In this document: piece by piece, positions 8,887-17,140 of the stretch
Numbering within the stretch: the first letter of the stretch is position 1
How the letters are laid out: every line of letters starts with the position of its first letter
Source of the DNA: an uncultured Clostridiaceae bacterium
GTDB lineage: Bacteria > Bacillota > Clostridia > Lachnospirales > Lachnospiraceae
Length of the DNA: 55,545 bases
Assembly: GCA_947177415.1 (NCBI GenBank)
Contig: CAMWUK010000012.1
Coordinates: 1-55,545 of the forward strand
Direction of reading: 5' to 3'
Program-made: the position numbers and the translations under genes
The notes under the pieces: model-generated
The model's database searches: none
What the model was told of the DNA's origin: nothing
The model's input: the letters and a program-made list of their open reading frames with translations, nothing else

Positions 8887-9022
8887 GTAACTGTTCAAAA
8901 TCATGAACAGTTACGTTTAAGCCCATAATAATTCGCCTTCGGCAAAGGGGCTTAAACACTGTAAAATTTAAATCTTCTTACGAAACACGTAGTTCTGCTA
9001 ATTTAGTTACCTGAATAGTTAC
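8887..9022. repeat. MITE family R1, copy with extended palindromic arm
   Basis: A 136-bp R1-type element starts GTAACTGTTCA and ends CCTGAATAGTTAC, with perfect 8-bp duplications ATTCAGCT (8879-8886 and 9023-9030). The stretch 8987-9009 forms a 23-bp hairpin with the right flank 9030-9052 (one G-T pair). The flank is thus an inverted copy of the element's right arm. The remainder to 9154 holds no gene. Confidence 0.8.
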
Positions 9023-9154
9023 ATTCAGCTAACTAAATTAGCAGAACTGCGTGATCCGTAAGTTAAACTGCACACTCTTGAAAACTTTATTATACCCAAC
9101 CATTTAATACTGTTTCACCATGTTCAACAAACAAGAAACTAATAATTTAAAACA

Positions 9155-9853
9155 TTATTTAATTGCAACAATGACAGAAAATTTTTGGTAGGAGTAGATG
9201 CATTTAACAATTTTAAACCCACAATTTTTCAACATATCCACTTCTTGTTCAACAGTACATTCTCGGTCTAATTTTCTGCGTTCCTTCCATAACTCTATAT
9301 CTTTATCCGTTAAGCCACTGTTTGCTAACCAGCTTTCCCAATAAGAGTTAAACCAATGATTCATTTCTGGCTGCCCTGCACAAAACTGGTCATAGTTTAT
9401 GAACAGACCACCATCCGGCAGACTGTCATATATTCTTAAAAACAGTTTCTTCTTATCTTTGTCTTCTAAATGATGAATAGATAAGGCTGAAATAACTGTA
9501 TCAAAAAGAATATCAGGTAGTTTGTAAATGTAATTTTCGATCTGATACGATATGTTTTCAATACCATCAAATCTTTTTCTGGCAACATTCAGCATTTCAT
9601 CGGCAATATCCACAAGCACATATTTGGAATCAGGGCATTGTTGATACCAAAAATATGTTAATAAACCTGTTCCAGCACCCAAGTCAACAATCTGCTTTGG
9701 TTTCTCTATATTTGAAACAATAAATTCTGTTATATTTTTGTAAAAGTCATCAAAGCAGGGAATAAACTTTCTCCTGTTGCTATCATATTCTTCTGCAATC
9801 AGATTAAATTGTCTTTCTATGTTCATTTTTTCACTAGTCAAATTACTACTCAA
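9155..9853 (-). CDS. Class I SAM methyltransferase downstream of ilvD
   Basis: A protein of about 232 residues with motif I VDLGAGTGLLT, an acidic loop LVDIADEM and ALSIHHL, as in ubiquinone/menaquinone-type and small-molecule methyltransferases. The substrate is unknown. The start is uncertain. A GTG at 9880 overlaps the ilvD stop, a TTG at 9853 has AAGGAAG 8 nt upstream and is chosen, and an ATG at 9826 lacks a good site. The overlap with ilvD suggests co-transcription from the ilvD promoter. Confidence 0.75.
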   Translation of the reverse strand: MSSNLTSEKMNIERQFNLIAEEYDSNRRKFIPCFDDFYKNITEFIVSNIEKPKQIVDLGAGTGLLTYFWYQQCPDSKYVLVDIADEMLNVARKRFDGIENISYQIENYIYKLPDILFDTVISALSIHHLEDKDKKKLFLRIYDSLPDGGLFINYDQFCAGQPEMNHWFNSYWESWLANSGLTDKDIELWKERRKLDRECTVEQEVDMLKNCGFKIVKCIYSYQKFSVIVAIK

Positions 9854-9876
9854 TAATACCACTTCCTTTCCGCAGG

Positions 9877-11535
9877 TCACCCCAATATTGCTCCTTTGCA
9901 GCCTGATTTAACCAATTTTGAATACCTTGCTAAATAACCTTTTTTTACTTTTATTTCAAAAGGAACCAAAGCTTTTCTCCTGCTTTCCAACTCATCGTCT
10001 GAAACCAAGACGTTAATTGTGTTTGCAGGAATATCTATCTCTATCATATCGCCATCCTGGATTAAAGCGATATTTCCCCCAACTGCTGCCTCCGGCGATA
10101 CATGACCAATTGCCGCTCCACGGGTAGCTCCGGAAAACCTGCCATCTGTTATGAGTGCTACGCTGTCTCCTAAACCGCTGCCCATAATAGCCGATGTAGG
10201 ATTTAACATTTCACGCATACCCGGTCCGCCTTTGGGACCTTCATATCTTATTACAACAACATCCCCTGCCTGTATTTCTCCTGCGTAAATTGCATTTAAT
10301 GCAGATTCCTCTCCATCAAATACCCTGGCTCTGCCTTTGTGCTTCATCATATTCTCCGCAACAGCAGCCCGTTTCACTACACATCCGTCCGGAGCTAGGT
10401 TTCCTTTAAGAACAGCAATACCGCCCTCTTTACTATAAGGATGATCTATATCCCTGATAACCGTATGGTCTTTTATCTCTTTTCCGCAAATATTTTCCCC
10501 TATTGTTCTTCCATTGCAGGTAATGCAGTCCTTATTCAACAGTCCTGCCTTGTTGATCTCATGCATTACAGAGACAATGCCTCCTGCTTTATGCAGCTGT
10601 TCAATGTAGTGTTGCCCTGACGGAACAAGATGGCATATATTTGGTGTTTTTGCTGAAATATTATTTGCTGTTTCCAAGTCTAAGCATAAGTCACATTCAT
10701 GTGCAATAGCCGGCAAATGAAGCAAACTATTCGTCGAACCGCCTAATGCCATATCAATTGTAAGTGCGTTTTCAAAAGCCTCTTTCGTCATAATATCCTT
10801 TGGTTTTATCCCTTTTTTAACTAATTCCATAATCTGCATTCCCGTTTCTTTTGCCAGACGAAGTCTCTCAGAGTAAACAGCAGGAATGGTACCATTTCCA
10901 CCCAGTGCCATTCCGAGAACTTCTGTAAGACAGTTCATGCTGTTTGCCGTAAACATCCCCGAACAGGAACCGCAGGTTGGACAGGCAGAATTCTCATACA
11001 TACGCAATGTGTCTGTATCAATTTTTCCACTCTTATATTCGCTTACCGCTTCGGAAATATTTGAGTAACTGATTTTCCTGTTTTCAAAATCACCTGCAAG
11101 CATTGCTCCACCGCTAATAAATATGGAAGGTACATTAAGTCTTGCAGCTGCCATCAGCAACCCTGGAACATTCTTATCGCAATTCGGTATAAATACCAGT
11201 CCGTCAAAAGGATGTGCTGTTGCCATCGCTTCAGTAGAGTCAGCAATCAGCTCTCTTGTAACCAGCGAAAACTTCATGCCTTCATGACCCATTGCAATGC
11301 CATCACATACTGCAATGGCAGGAAAAACAAATGGCACTCCGCCAGCCTGTGCAACCCCCTGTTTAACAGCTTCGGTAATCTTATCAATATTCATATGCCC
11401 TGGTACAATCTCATTATAAGAACTTACAATACCTATAAAAGGTTTTTCCAGTTCCTTTTCTGTTATGCCTAATGCGTGTAGAAGAGCTCTTTGCGGAGCC
11501 GCTGGTATTCCTTTTTTTATTTTATCACTTCGCAT
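9877..11535 (-). CDS. ilvD: Dihydroxy-acid dehydratase
   Basis: A 552-residue enzyme that dehydrates 2,3-dihydroxy acids to 2-keto acids in isoleucine and valine synthesis, using an Fe-S cluster and Mg. Diagnostic motifs are VCDGIAMGH (C77), CDKNVPG (C119), [19 protein letters not shown] (C185-C191 region) and the C-terminal [20 protein letters not shown]. Length and motifs fit IlvD better than the longer sugar-acid dehydratases. No other ilv gene is nearby. Instead a FadR-type regulator lies upstream, so substrate-specific regulation is possible. A good sigma-A promoter and an AAGGAGGTC ribosome site precede it. Confidence 0.92.
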   Translation of the reverse strand: MRSDKIKKGIPAAPQRALLHALGITEKELEKPFIGIVSSYNEIVPGHMNIDKITEAVKQGVAQAGGVPFVFPAIAVCDGIAMGHEGMKFSLVTRELIADSTEAMATAHPFDGLVFIPNCDKNVPGLLMAAARLNVPSIFISGGAMLAGDFENRKISYSNISEAVSEYKSGKIDTDTLRMYENSACPTCGSCSGMFTANSMNCLTEVLGMALGGNGTIPAVYSERLRLAKETGMQIMELVKKGIKPKDIMTKEAFENALTIDMALGGSTNSLLHLPAIAHECDLCLDLETANNISAKTPNICHLVPSGQHYIEQLHKAGGIVSVMHEINKAGLLNKDCITCNGRTIGENICGKEIKDHTVIRDIDHPYSKEGGIAVLKGNLAPDGCVVKRAAVAENMMKHKGRARVFDGEESALNAIYAGEIQAGDVVVIRYEGPKGGPGMREMLNPTSAIMGSGLGDSVALITDGRFSGATRGAAIGHVSPEAAVGGNIALIQDGDMIEIDIPANTINVLVSDDELESRRKALVPFEIKVKKGYLARYSKLVKSGCKGAILG

Positions 11536-11566
11536 ATTTATGACCTCCTTGGTTTATTGTTTTTTT

Positions 11567-11595
11567 ATTATAATATGTCTGTTGTCTTATGTCAA
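11567..11595 (-). promoter_or_regulatory. Sigma-A promoter of ilvD
   Basis: On the minus strand a perfect -35 TTGACA (11595-11590), a 17-nt spacer and a perfect -10 TATAAT (11572-11567) lie 30-60 nt before the ilvD start. Sequence around it (TGTCTGTTGTCTTATGTC) has repeated GTC/GAC half-sites that could be the operator of the neighbouring FadR-type regulator. Confidence 0.8.
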
Positions 11596-11665
11596 GTATA
11601 TTGTCCACTCTATTTTATTCTCATGTAAACTTATTTTATATTTTGAATTAGTGCCAAAACGCAAC

Positions 11666-11695
11666 AAAAAAGGCATAGCCAAAATTGACCACGCC
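11666..11695 (-). terminator. Terminator of the FadR/GntR gene
   Basis: A 9-bp stem (11687-11695 with 11672-11680, three G-U pairs) closes a 6-nt loop. On the minus strand it is followed by six T (11671-11666). It lies 34 nt beyond the regulator stop. Confidence 0.65.
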
Positions 11696-11728
11696 ATTTT
11701 TAAGTTTTACATCCTTAAACAACAAATT

Positions 11729-12415
11729 TTATTCTGTTTTTTCTAACCCTAACCGCTCTATTGCATGAAGAATATGTATCCGCATAGCATTTCTTGCACC
11801 CTCTGCATTTCTGCTTTTCATAAAATTCATAAGTATTCTATGATCCGTAACCGTATCCTCTGCTGCCACTCTCTTTCTTTTCGAGAGCGTTACACCTTTA
11901 TCAATCGCTTCTTGTATCACCGGCATCAGCTTGTTCATAAAATCGTTGTGGGTTGCCTTTGCAATAGAACGGTGAAAAGCCTGTTCTTCCAGAGTCCTGT
12001 CCTTATCCTCCAATATGAGCCTCTCTATATTTTCACCAATTGACAGGATTCTTTGCAGCTCACTTTCTGATGCTCGCAATGTTGCATAATAGGCAGCTTC
12101 CGGTTCAAAAATCAATCTCATCTCATATAAGTCATCTGCTTTCAATTTAGCCGTCCCCAAAGCAGATAATTCATCTAAAGTGTTTTCTTCAAAATTTTCT
12201 TTAACAAAGGTACCCCTGCCTCTTTGAATCTCAACAACATTACCAGCAGCCAAAATTCTTATGGCTTCCCTTAATGTTGTTCGGCTGACTCCAAGTTCTT
12301 CCGATAACTCATTTTCATTCGGAAGTTTATCGCCTGCTTTAAATCTTTTCTCTATGGTAATCATGGATATTATAGAATCAGCCACATCGTCTGATAACCG
12401 TTTTTCTTTGGTCAT
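11729..12415 (-). CDS. FadR-subfamily GntR transcription regulator
   Basis: A 228-residue regulator with an N-terminal winged helix-turn-helix (about residues 8-72, including [19 protein letters not shown]) and a C-terminal all-helical FCD ligand domain (about 90-220). The FCD metal-site pattern is D...H ([10 protein letters not shown]), then H near DHRILM and a final histidine (MRIHILHAI). Such regulators usually repress neighbouring genes for acid or sugar-acid metabolism until a carboxylate binds. ilvD, next downstream, is the likely target. An AGGAG site precedes the ATG at 12415. Confidence 0.88.
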   Translation of the reverse strand: MTKEKRLSDDVADSIISMITIEKRFKAGDKLPNENELSEELGVSRTTLREAIRILAAGNVVEIQRGRGTFVKENFEENTLDELSALGTAKLKADDLYEMRLIFEPEAAYYATLRASESELQRILSIGENIERLILEDKDRTLEEQAFHRSIAKATHNDFMNKLMPVIQEAIDKGVTLSKRKRVAAEDTVTDHRILMNFMKSRNAEGARNAMRIHILHAIERLGLEKTE

Positions 12416-12449
12416 ATCATCAACTCCTGTTTACAATTCTCCTAATTAT

Positions 12450-12478
12450 ATTATATTAAAAATTTGTATAGAAATCAA
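12450..12478 (-). promoter_or_regulatory. Promoter of the FadR/GntR gene
   Basis: On the minus strand there is a -35 TTGATT (12478-12473), a 17-nt spacer and a -10 TATAAT (12455-12450). Just upstream the sequence GATGTCAGATGTCCAAC has repeated GATGTC units, possibly an autoregulatory site. Confidence 0.65.
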
Positions 12479-12517
12479 CTATTGTTGGACATCTGACATC
12501 TGTACACCAACTTACCA

Positions 12518-12746
12518 TATCAATCCTGTCAACCATAATAATCCTGTCTACACAACCTACACCTAAAGTCATTCTGTCAACTCAGGCTTGCCATTTGATA
12601 TGTTCCCAAAGCCTTGATTTTACGACATTTGACAGGATTATTAACATTGAAAAACGGTCCTTCAAATGCCACACCCCCCTTGAAATCAAAGCCTTTTCAC
12701 ACACTTACTTTTCAGCTCTTGGCATTAATACGACATACTCAACATG
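12518..12746. repeat. Island border repeat, distal copy (displaced rlmD 3' end)
   Basis: About 229 bp are closely related to 17141-17364. The repeat contains a 28-bp core (12677-12704) identical to 17295-17322. Beyond the core, the minus strand encodes HVEYVVLMPRAEK-stop, matching the rlmD end HVECVVLMSRVEK at 10 of 13 residues. It therefore holds a displaced rlmD 3' end. Outside the core, 13-bp inverted repeats (12536-12548 and 12631-12643, TAATAATCCTGTC) and other CTGTCAA motifs recur. No gene is seen in 12479-12883 apart from this. Confidence 0.85.
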
Positions 12747-12883
12747 TGATACTTAGGCTTTTTAGCAAACATATCTATAAGTGATAAAAAGCCTTATTTC
12801 GTGGGACTTCGACAACCATTTTATCATATCAACCTTTGTTTTTTTGATTAGGCTATTTCTAAATTCGCAACATATACATAATT

Positions 12884-13663
12884 TTATTTAGTATAAGTTG
12901 ATACTATATCTATTAATCCCGAACGTTCTTTTGACAATGCAACAATTTTCAACTTCAACTCCGAACGTTGATTAACTATTTCAAAATTATTTATCATAGC
13001 CATCAAACTTATAAAGGACATCACATTATCTGAAAATCCAGAGTCGCTAAGATTGTTATTACCTCCTAATAATGGAATACATATTGTTTTGCCATGGTTT
13101 TCATTTACAATTCTATTAAAGAAACCCTGAACAGCTTGTATATAAAAATCCTTAGGTTGATTATTTTTATTTCTGTCAGTAAAAACTAAAAAATATACTG
13201 TTTTGCCATCTATTTCTTTTTTGATGTACTCACCATACTGAGCAGGTATTATATTGTTTTCTGCATCTCTTCTTAATTGTGCTTTAAACGATTCTTCCAA
13301 CTCGGTAATATAGTTATTACAGAATTTTTGTACAAACATTCCCAGTAAAGAATCATCAGATATATATTGACCTGTGGGATTTATATCATAATATCTATTG
13401 GTTGTTATAACTATATAATCTTCATTAAGCAAATCACCAAACTCAAAACTTACCTTTGATTTCCCTATTGTCTTTATTGTAAATTTTTGTTTGTGATAAG
13501 AAGCAATGAAAGGAATAATAAAAGGCAATGCAAAGCATAATATAACTGCAAATATTGCTATACAGTCACTAATTGGTGCAACTGCAACAATTCCTATTAC
13601 AGTAGCAAATACACTAAGCCAAAACGAGTATCTTGAAATTGCATATTTTATGTGATTCATCAT
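12884..13663 (-). CDS. Type II Thoeris-like effector: two membrane helices plus Macro-like domain
   Basis: A 259-residue protein. Two hydrophobic helices (about residues 12-32 and 33-57) are followed by a soluble domain that reads as a Macro fold: GDLLNEDYIVITTNRYYD, then VYFLVFTDRN, then ICIPLLGGNNNLSDSGFSDNV with a glycine-rich loop. In type II Thoeris a TIR protein makes an ADP-ribose-derived signal (histidine-ADPR) that the Macro domain binds, and the membrane helices then disrupt the membrane. An ATG at 13663 (or 13660) is chosen, with AGGTGAT upstream inside the end of the TIR gene. An upstream GTG overlaps that gene. The tight junction shows translational coupling. Confidence 0.75.
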   Translation of the reverse strand: MMNHIKYAISRYSFWLSVFATVIGIVAVAPISDCIAIFAVILCFALPFIIPFIASYHKQKFTIKTIGKSKVSFEFGDLLNEDYIVITTNRYYDINPTGQYISDDSLLGMFVQKFCNNYITELEESFKAQLRRDAENNIIPAQYGEYIKKEIDGKTVYFLVFTDRNKNNQPKDFYIQAVQGFFNRIVNENHGKTICIPLLGGNNNLSDSGFSDNVMSFISLMAMINNFEIVNQRSELKLKIVALSKERSGLIDIVSTYTK

Positions 13664-13664
13664 A

Positions 13665-14183
13665 CTAATCACCTAATTTATCAAATGCTGCTTTAACACT
13701 TTGATAATCCCAATAATATTTACCATCTGTTCCTCGCTTGACCATTGTTGCATGAGCTTCGGCAATATTAACCACTGAATCAATGCATTTGCTTTTATCT
13801 ACTGTTGCGGAGTTGTAAAGAACGACAATCGGTAAATTATTTCTTACTGCATAATCACACTCAAACTCAACATAAGATTTATTTGTTTTATATGTATATT
13901 CACAATTATAATAATTTTTGCAATACATACAATAACCTGCTCGAAGGTCTTTTGTATTATCTCCAATAATAAGTACAAAATATTTTGAACTATCAAGATT
14001 TTGAGAACAATTTTTCTTTATATTACAATTATTAGTATTATCGCTTTTACATTGACTTAGTTCATGAGCGTCTCCAAATGATAATCCCCAATGCTCACTG
14101 TTGTTCCATCTTTTCAATTGCTCAATAGCATCTTGGTCTGAAGTCCAATCAGCAGCAATATATGTACGTGTTCTATAAACCAT
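13665..14183 (-). CDS. TIR-domain protein (ThsB-like), intact
   Basis: A 172-residue TIR-like protein. The start RTRTYIAADW is the first strand. SSKYFVLIIGDNT (65-77) and YVEFECDYAVRNNLPIVVLYN (104-124) match the core of Thoeris TIR proteins, with Glu108 as the probable catalytic glutamate. Such proteins sense phage infection and cleave NAD to make a signal. Cysteines C45, C53, C59, C85, C88 and C94 occur in two clusters that are also seen in the broken neighbour, so a metal site is possible. The ATG has AAGGAG 8 nt upstream. It precedes and is coupled to the membrane-Macro effector. Confidence 0.75.
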   Translation of the reverse strand: MVYRTRTYIAADWTSDQDAIEQLKRWNNSEHWGLSFGDAHELSQCKSDNTNNCNIKKNCSQNLDSSKYFVLIIGDNTKDLRAGYCMYCKNYYNCEYTYKTNKSYVEFECDYAVRNNLPIVVLYNSATVDKSKCIDSVVNIAEAHATMVKRGTDGKYYWDYQSVKAAFDKLGD

Positions 14184-14258
14184 AACTTTTTCTCCTTATA
14201 AATTATTTTCACCGAAAATCTTCCGAAATAATGTTTACTGTAAGTAAGATTTGATATC

Positions 14259-14831
14259 CTAATAACAATCCAGAGTATGATTACTATCTTTCCAAAAAGC
14301 TACACGGCACAATTCATTTACATTGTACTTTCTTAATAAACTTTTATACCAACTTGGTATCCAACTTTCTTGTCTATAAACTGAATTATACACCAAAACT
14401 ATGCTTTTTCCCGCTAATACTGCAGTTGTTATTTCATATTGTAGATAAGACATTTCCCTGCCTCCTGAAAAAGAATTGGCAAAACTTTTATTTAAGAAAT
14501 ATTTACAATTTGATTTTTGTTGACCACTATAAGCTGGAGAACATGATATACTATCGCAAGCACCAGCTTTTTTGCTCGCAGTATTGTCTCCCACAACGAA
14601 AATAACAACACTACTTGATTTAATATACCTTCCACACTCTTCCTTTATATCACAACGGCGACAGTCTGAATTTTCAGTAACACTTTTATGTACATCATCA
14701 GTGCAAATTAAATCCACACCATAACGGCTATCATACTTCCATTTTCTTATTCTATCTACCACTTCTTTATCTCAGCTATGAGAATCAAATGACTCTTTCT
14801 AATCTGCTGAAACAAATACTCTTTTACTCAT
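14259..14831 (-). pseudogene. Second ThsB-like TIR gene, inactivated by two nonsense codons
   Basis: From an ATG at 14831 with a GGAG site 9 nt upstream, the frame reads MSKRVFVSAD-stop(TAG, 14799-14801)-KESFDSHS-stop(TGA, 14772-14774)-DKEVVDRIRKW and then runs to 14259. The first stop aligns with Trp13 of the intact TIR (AADW), so both stops look like TGG codons changed by G-to-A. The rest is well preserved: SSSVVIFVVGDNT, YLQYEITTAVLAGKSIVLVYN with the probable catalytic Glu, and two cysteine clusters. Translation from the downstream GTG would lack the first strand of the fold. The decay therefore seems recent. Confidence 0.8.
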
Positions 14832-14922
14832 ATTAATATTCTCCTTTTACATAAAATTTTCATTATATTTAAGACTTTAAGTCGCTTTTATACTAGCAAT
14901 TCACATTTCATTTAATTTTTAA

Positions 14923-15857
14923 TCACTTTTTATTTTTACGCTTCGAACTATACTTCTCGCTTTTCCTCTTAACTCCATTTTCTCCTCTCACCACATTACT
15001 TCTCTGTCCTTTCTCAATCTGTACCGCCTCAAAAACTTTCTTGGATATTATTGCAGGACTATTTCCCGATGCCAGATAATGAACAGCACTTTTACTTGAT
15101 TTCAAAAGTTCAACATCACCAGTATATTTTTCATTGCTCAATATCCATTCAATAGATCTTTTGTTCCAATTCTCTTTTCCTTTGGGCGAGAGAATTTTAC
15201 GCTTTTTAAGTTCCTTGATGATACCTACAACACTCTGACCACCAAGATACAAATCAAATATCAGCTTAACATTTTTAGCCTTTTCTTCATCAATTACTAA
15301 ATGACCATTCTCATCATATTTGTAGCCATAACACTTTCTATCATAAAATTTTGAAGTTCCTGCTACCGCACGATATTTAATGCCCATTCTGATGTTTTCA
15401 CTTCTCGACTCATTTTCAGCTTGTGCAATACACTCAATAATAGATACCATCAAATCGCAGTCTGTATTTTCAGTATCCAGTTTTTCCTGTTCAAATATTA
15501 CACTAATGCCAAATGCTTTAAGTTGGTTAAAAGCCTCTAATATTTCAACTGTATCTCTGCCAAATCTGCTTATATTTTTCGTTATAACTATCTCTAGCTT
15601 ATGTGACCTGCAATCCTCCATTATCCGATTAAACTCTTTTCGTGATGAGCCTGTCTTACTTGTAGCGATATCCATATAAACATCTGACATAAGCCATTGC
15701 GGTACAGTAGCTGTTAATCTTGTCAGATGAGATACTTGGCAGTCAGGCTTTGAAGTTGCTCTGTGCTGTTTGTACTTACACGGCAATAAATTCCGACACG
15801 CTTTTCTCTCTTTGGAGGGTTAGCAGGAATATAATGAACTGTTGGTTTATTTGGCAT
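14923..15857 (-). pseudogene. Serine recombinase, frameshifted and short
   Basis: An ATG at 15857 starts a resolvase N-terminus (VGIYCRVSTNSTEQLQS, with the catalytic serine in CRVS) that stops at once in frame. Loss of one base near 15739 explains this, because the next frame continues TAQVSHLTRL as expected. The rest has SKTGSSRKEFNRI, ITKNISRFGRD and a recombinase domain to about 15000. It then ends in a lysine-rich tail without the usual zinc ribbon and coiled coil of large serine integrases. The short tail may be truncation or a natural short form. It is unlikely to be active unless the frameshift is a sequencing error. Confidence 0.8.
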
Positions 15858-15954
15858 ATTTTATCACCTATCCATTCTCGACTAATTATCATAAATTAGT
15901 TTTTTCCAGATAGTATTTAGCCTATTCATCAATTCATCTTATCATAAGAATATT

Positions 15955-17073
15955 CTATAAATCCCATTTTACTTTTTTCATATCTACATTAAACCATGAT
16001 AATAAATGTTTTTCCAAATCAATTAGAAATATTGATAATTCTGAAAAAAATCTACTATATGATTTTCCACCAAAGCAACTTTCTACCAAACCAAAGAATG
16101 GCTTGTCATCACTAAAATACTTTTCCATAATAACTTCTGTTTCCTTATTACAAAAGTCATAGTGCATCATACAATTACGAAAATTTGATGGAAATAAATA
16201 TGATCCATTTTTTATAAATTGATTTATATCTTCTGAAAAAACATTAATGCTTTGTTTTTCATTATCAAAATGCTGCTTAACTTTCTTAAGTCCACTCCAT
16301 GCATAATGTGCAGATATATATTTAATTCGATTTAACCAAAGATTATCATCACTCATTACATTACATAGCATATTATTTACAAATCCAATACTAGACAAAA
16401 TATGTAATATAATTAAATTCAACTCCTTACCTACATCTTTATTAAAAAATTGACACCCTATATTAGTATTCATATCTATGTATCCATATTTAGGCAACAT
16501 ATTAATCTCACTGTATTTATGAATATTCTTTATTCCAAAATAAGCATTTAAAATATAAGCCGTCTTTTCTCCTAAAAATTCTCCAATTGCATATGCTCGT
16601 TCATTTTGTACTTCTATATCAACAGAAGGAATATTAAGAAAATAGTTTAAAAATTGAGTATCCCCTATTATGTGCCCTTCCATATCAATATACACACCTA
16701 AATTATAATGTATATTCCAATCTTGCATAAATTTAAATCTAAGCATATTTTTAAATATATTATTCTGTTGCTCATCCGAATTTAATGTTGCATCTTTACT
16801 TTTATTATATTTTCCAGAATAAATTTTCAATCCATTTCTTAAATCATTAATTTGTCTATCAGTATCATTATCAATAATCCTTTCTCCAAAAAACTCTTGA
16901 GCGGAACGACAATAAAGTGCAAAATAAGGAAGTAACGAAAGCATAAATAACCCATCTTTTACTGATAATCCAAGATTTACAAGGGTTTTCCCGTCTATTT
17001 CTATCAATTGTTTTGAACGTTCTTGAAGTTTTTCTTTAAAAGACATCTTCCTTTTAACAGATATTGTATTCAT
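15955..17073 (-). CDS. Unknown island protein with a HEPN-like RNxxxH motif
   Basis: This 372-residue, AT-rich, mostly helical protein was not recognised by family. Near the C-terminus, SNFRNCMMHYDF (R299, H304) has the R-N-x(3)-H spacing of HEPN ribonucleases, which are common in toxin and phage-defence systems. No membrane segment is evident. The gene has a clear AAAGGAG site and lies inside the rlmD island between the recombinase remnant and the proximal border, typical of cargo. It could be an abortive-infection protein, but the motif alone is weak evidence. Confidence 0.5.
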   Translation of the reverse strand: MNTISVKRKMSFKEKLQERSKQLIEIDGKTLVNLGLSVKDGLFMLSLLPYFALYCRSAQEFFGERIIDNDTDRQINDLRNGLKIYSGKYNKSKDATLNSDEQQNNIFKNMLRFKFMQDWNIHYNLGVYIDMEGHIIGDTQFLNYFLNIPSVDIEVQNERAYAIGEFLGEKTAYILNAYFGIKNIHKYSEINMLPKYGYIDMNTNIGCQFFNKDVGKELNLIILHILSSIGFVNNMLCNVMSDDNLWLNRIKYISAHYAWSGLKKVKQHFDNEKQSINVFSEDINQFIKNGSYLFPSNFRNCMMHYDFCNKETEVIMEKYFSDDKPFFGLVESCFGGKSYSRFFSELSIFLIDLEKHLLSWFNVDMKKVKWDL

Positions 17074-17140
17074 ATTTTCTCCTTTTATTCAACGTCTAAA
17101 CATCAATAATTAGTTTTTCTCAGATGATGATTAGTCTATG

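Noticed and set aside
9877-11535. ilvD-like gene as a sugar-acid dehydratase because of its FadR-type neighbour
   Set aside because: Length (552) and motifs fit dihydroxy-acid dehydratase better; the regulator alone does not change the call.
14772-14801. TGA/TAG codons as selenocysteine or recoded tryptophan
   Set aside because: No selenocysteine hairpin was seen, two different stops are involved, and all other genes use TGA and TAG as normal stops.
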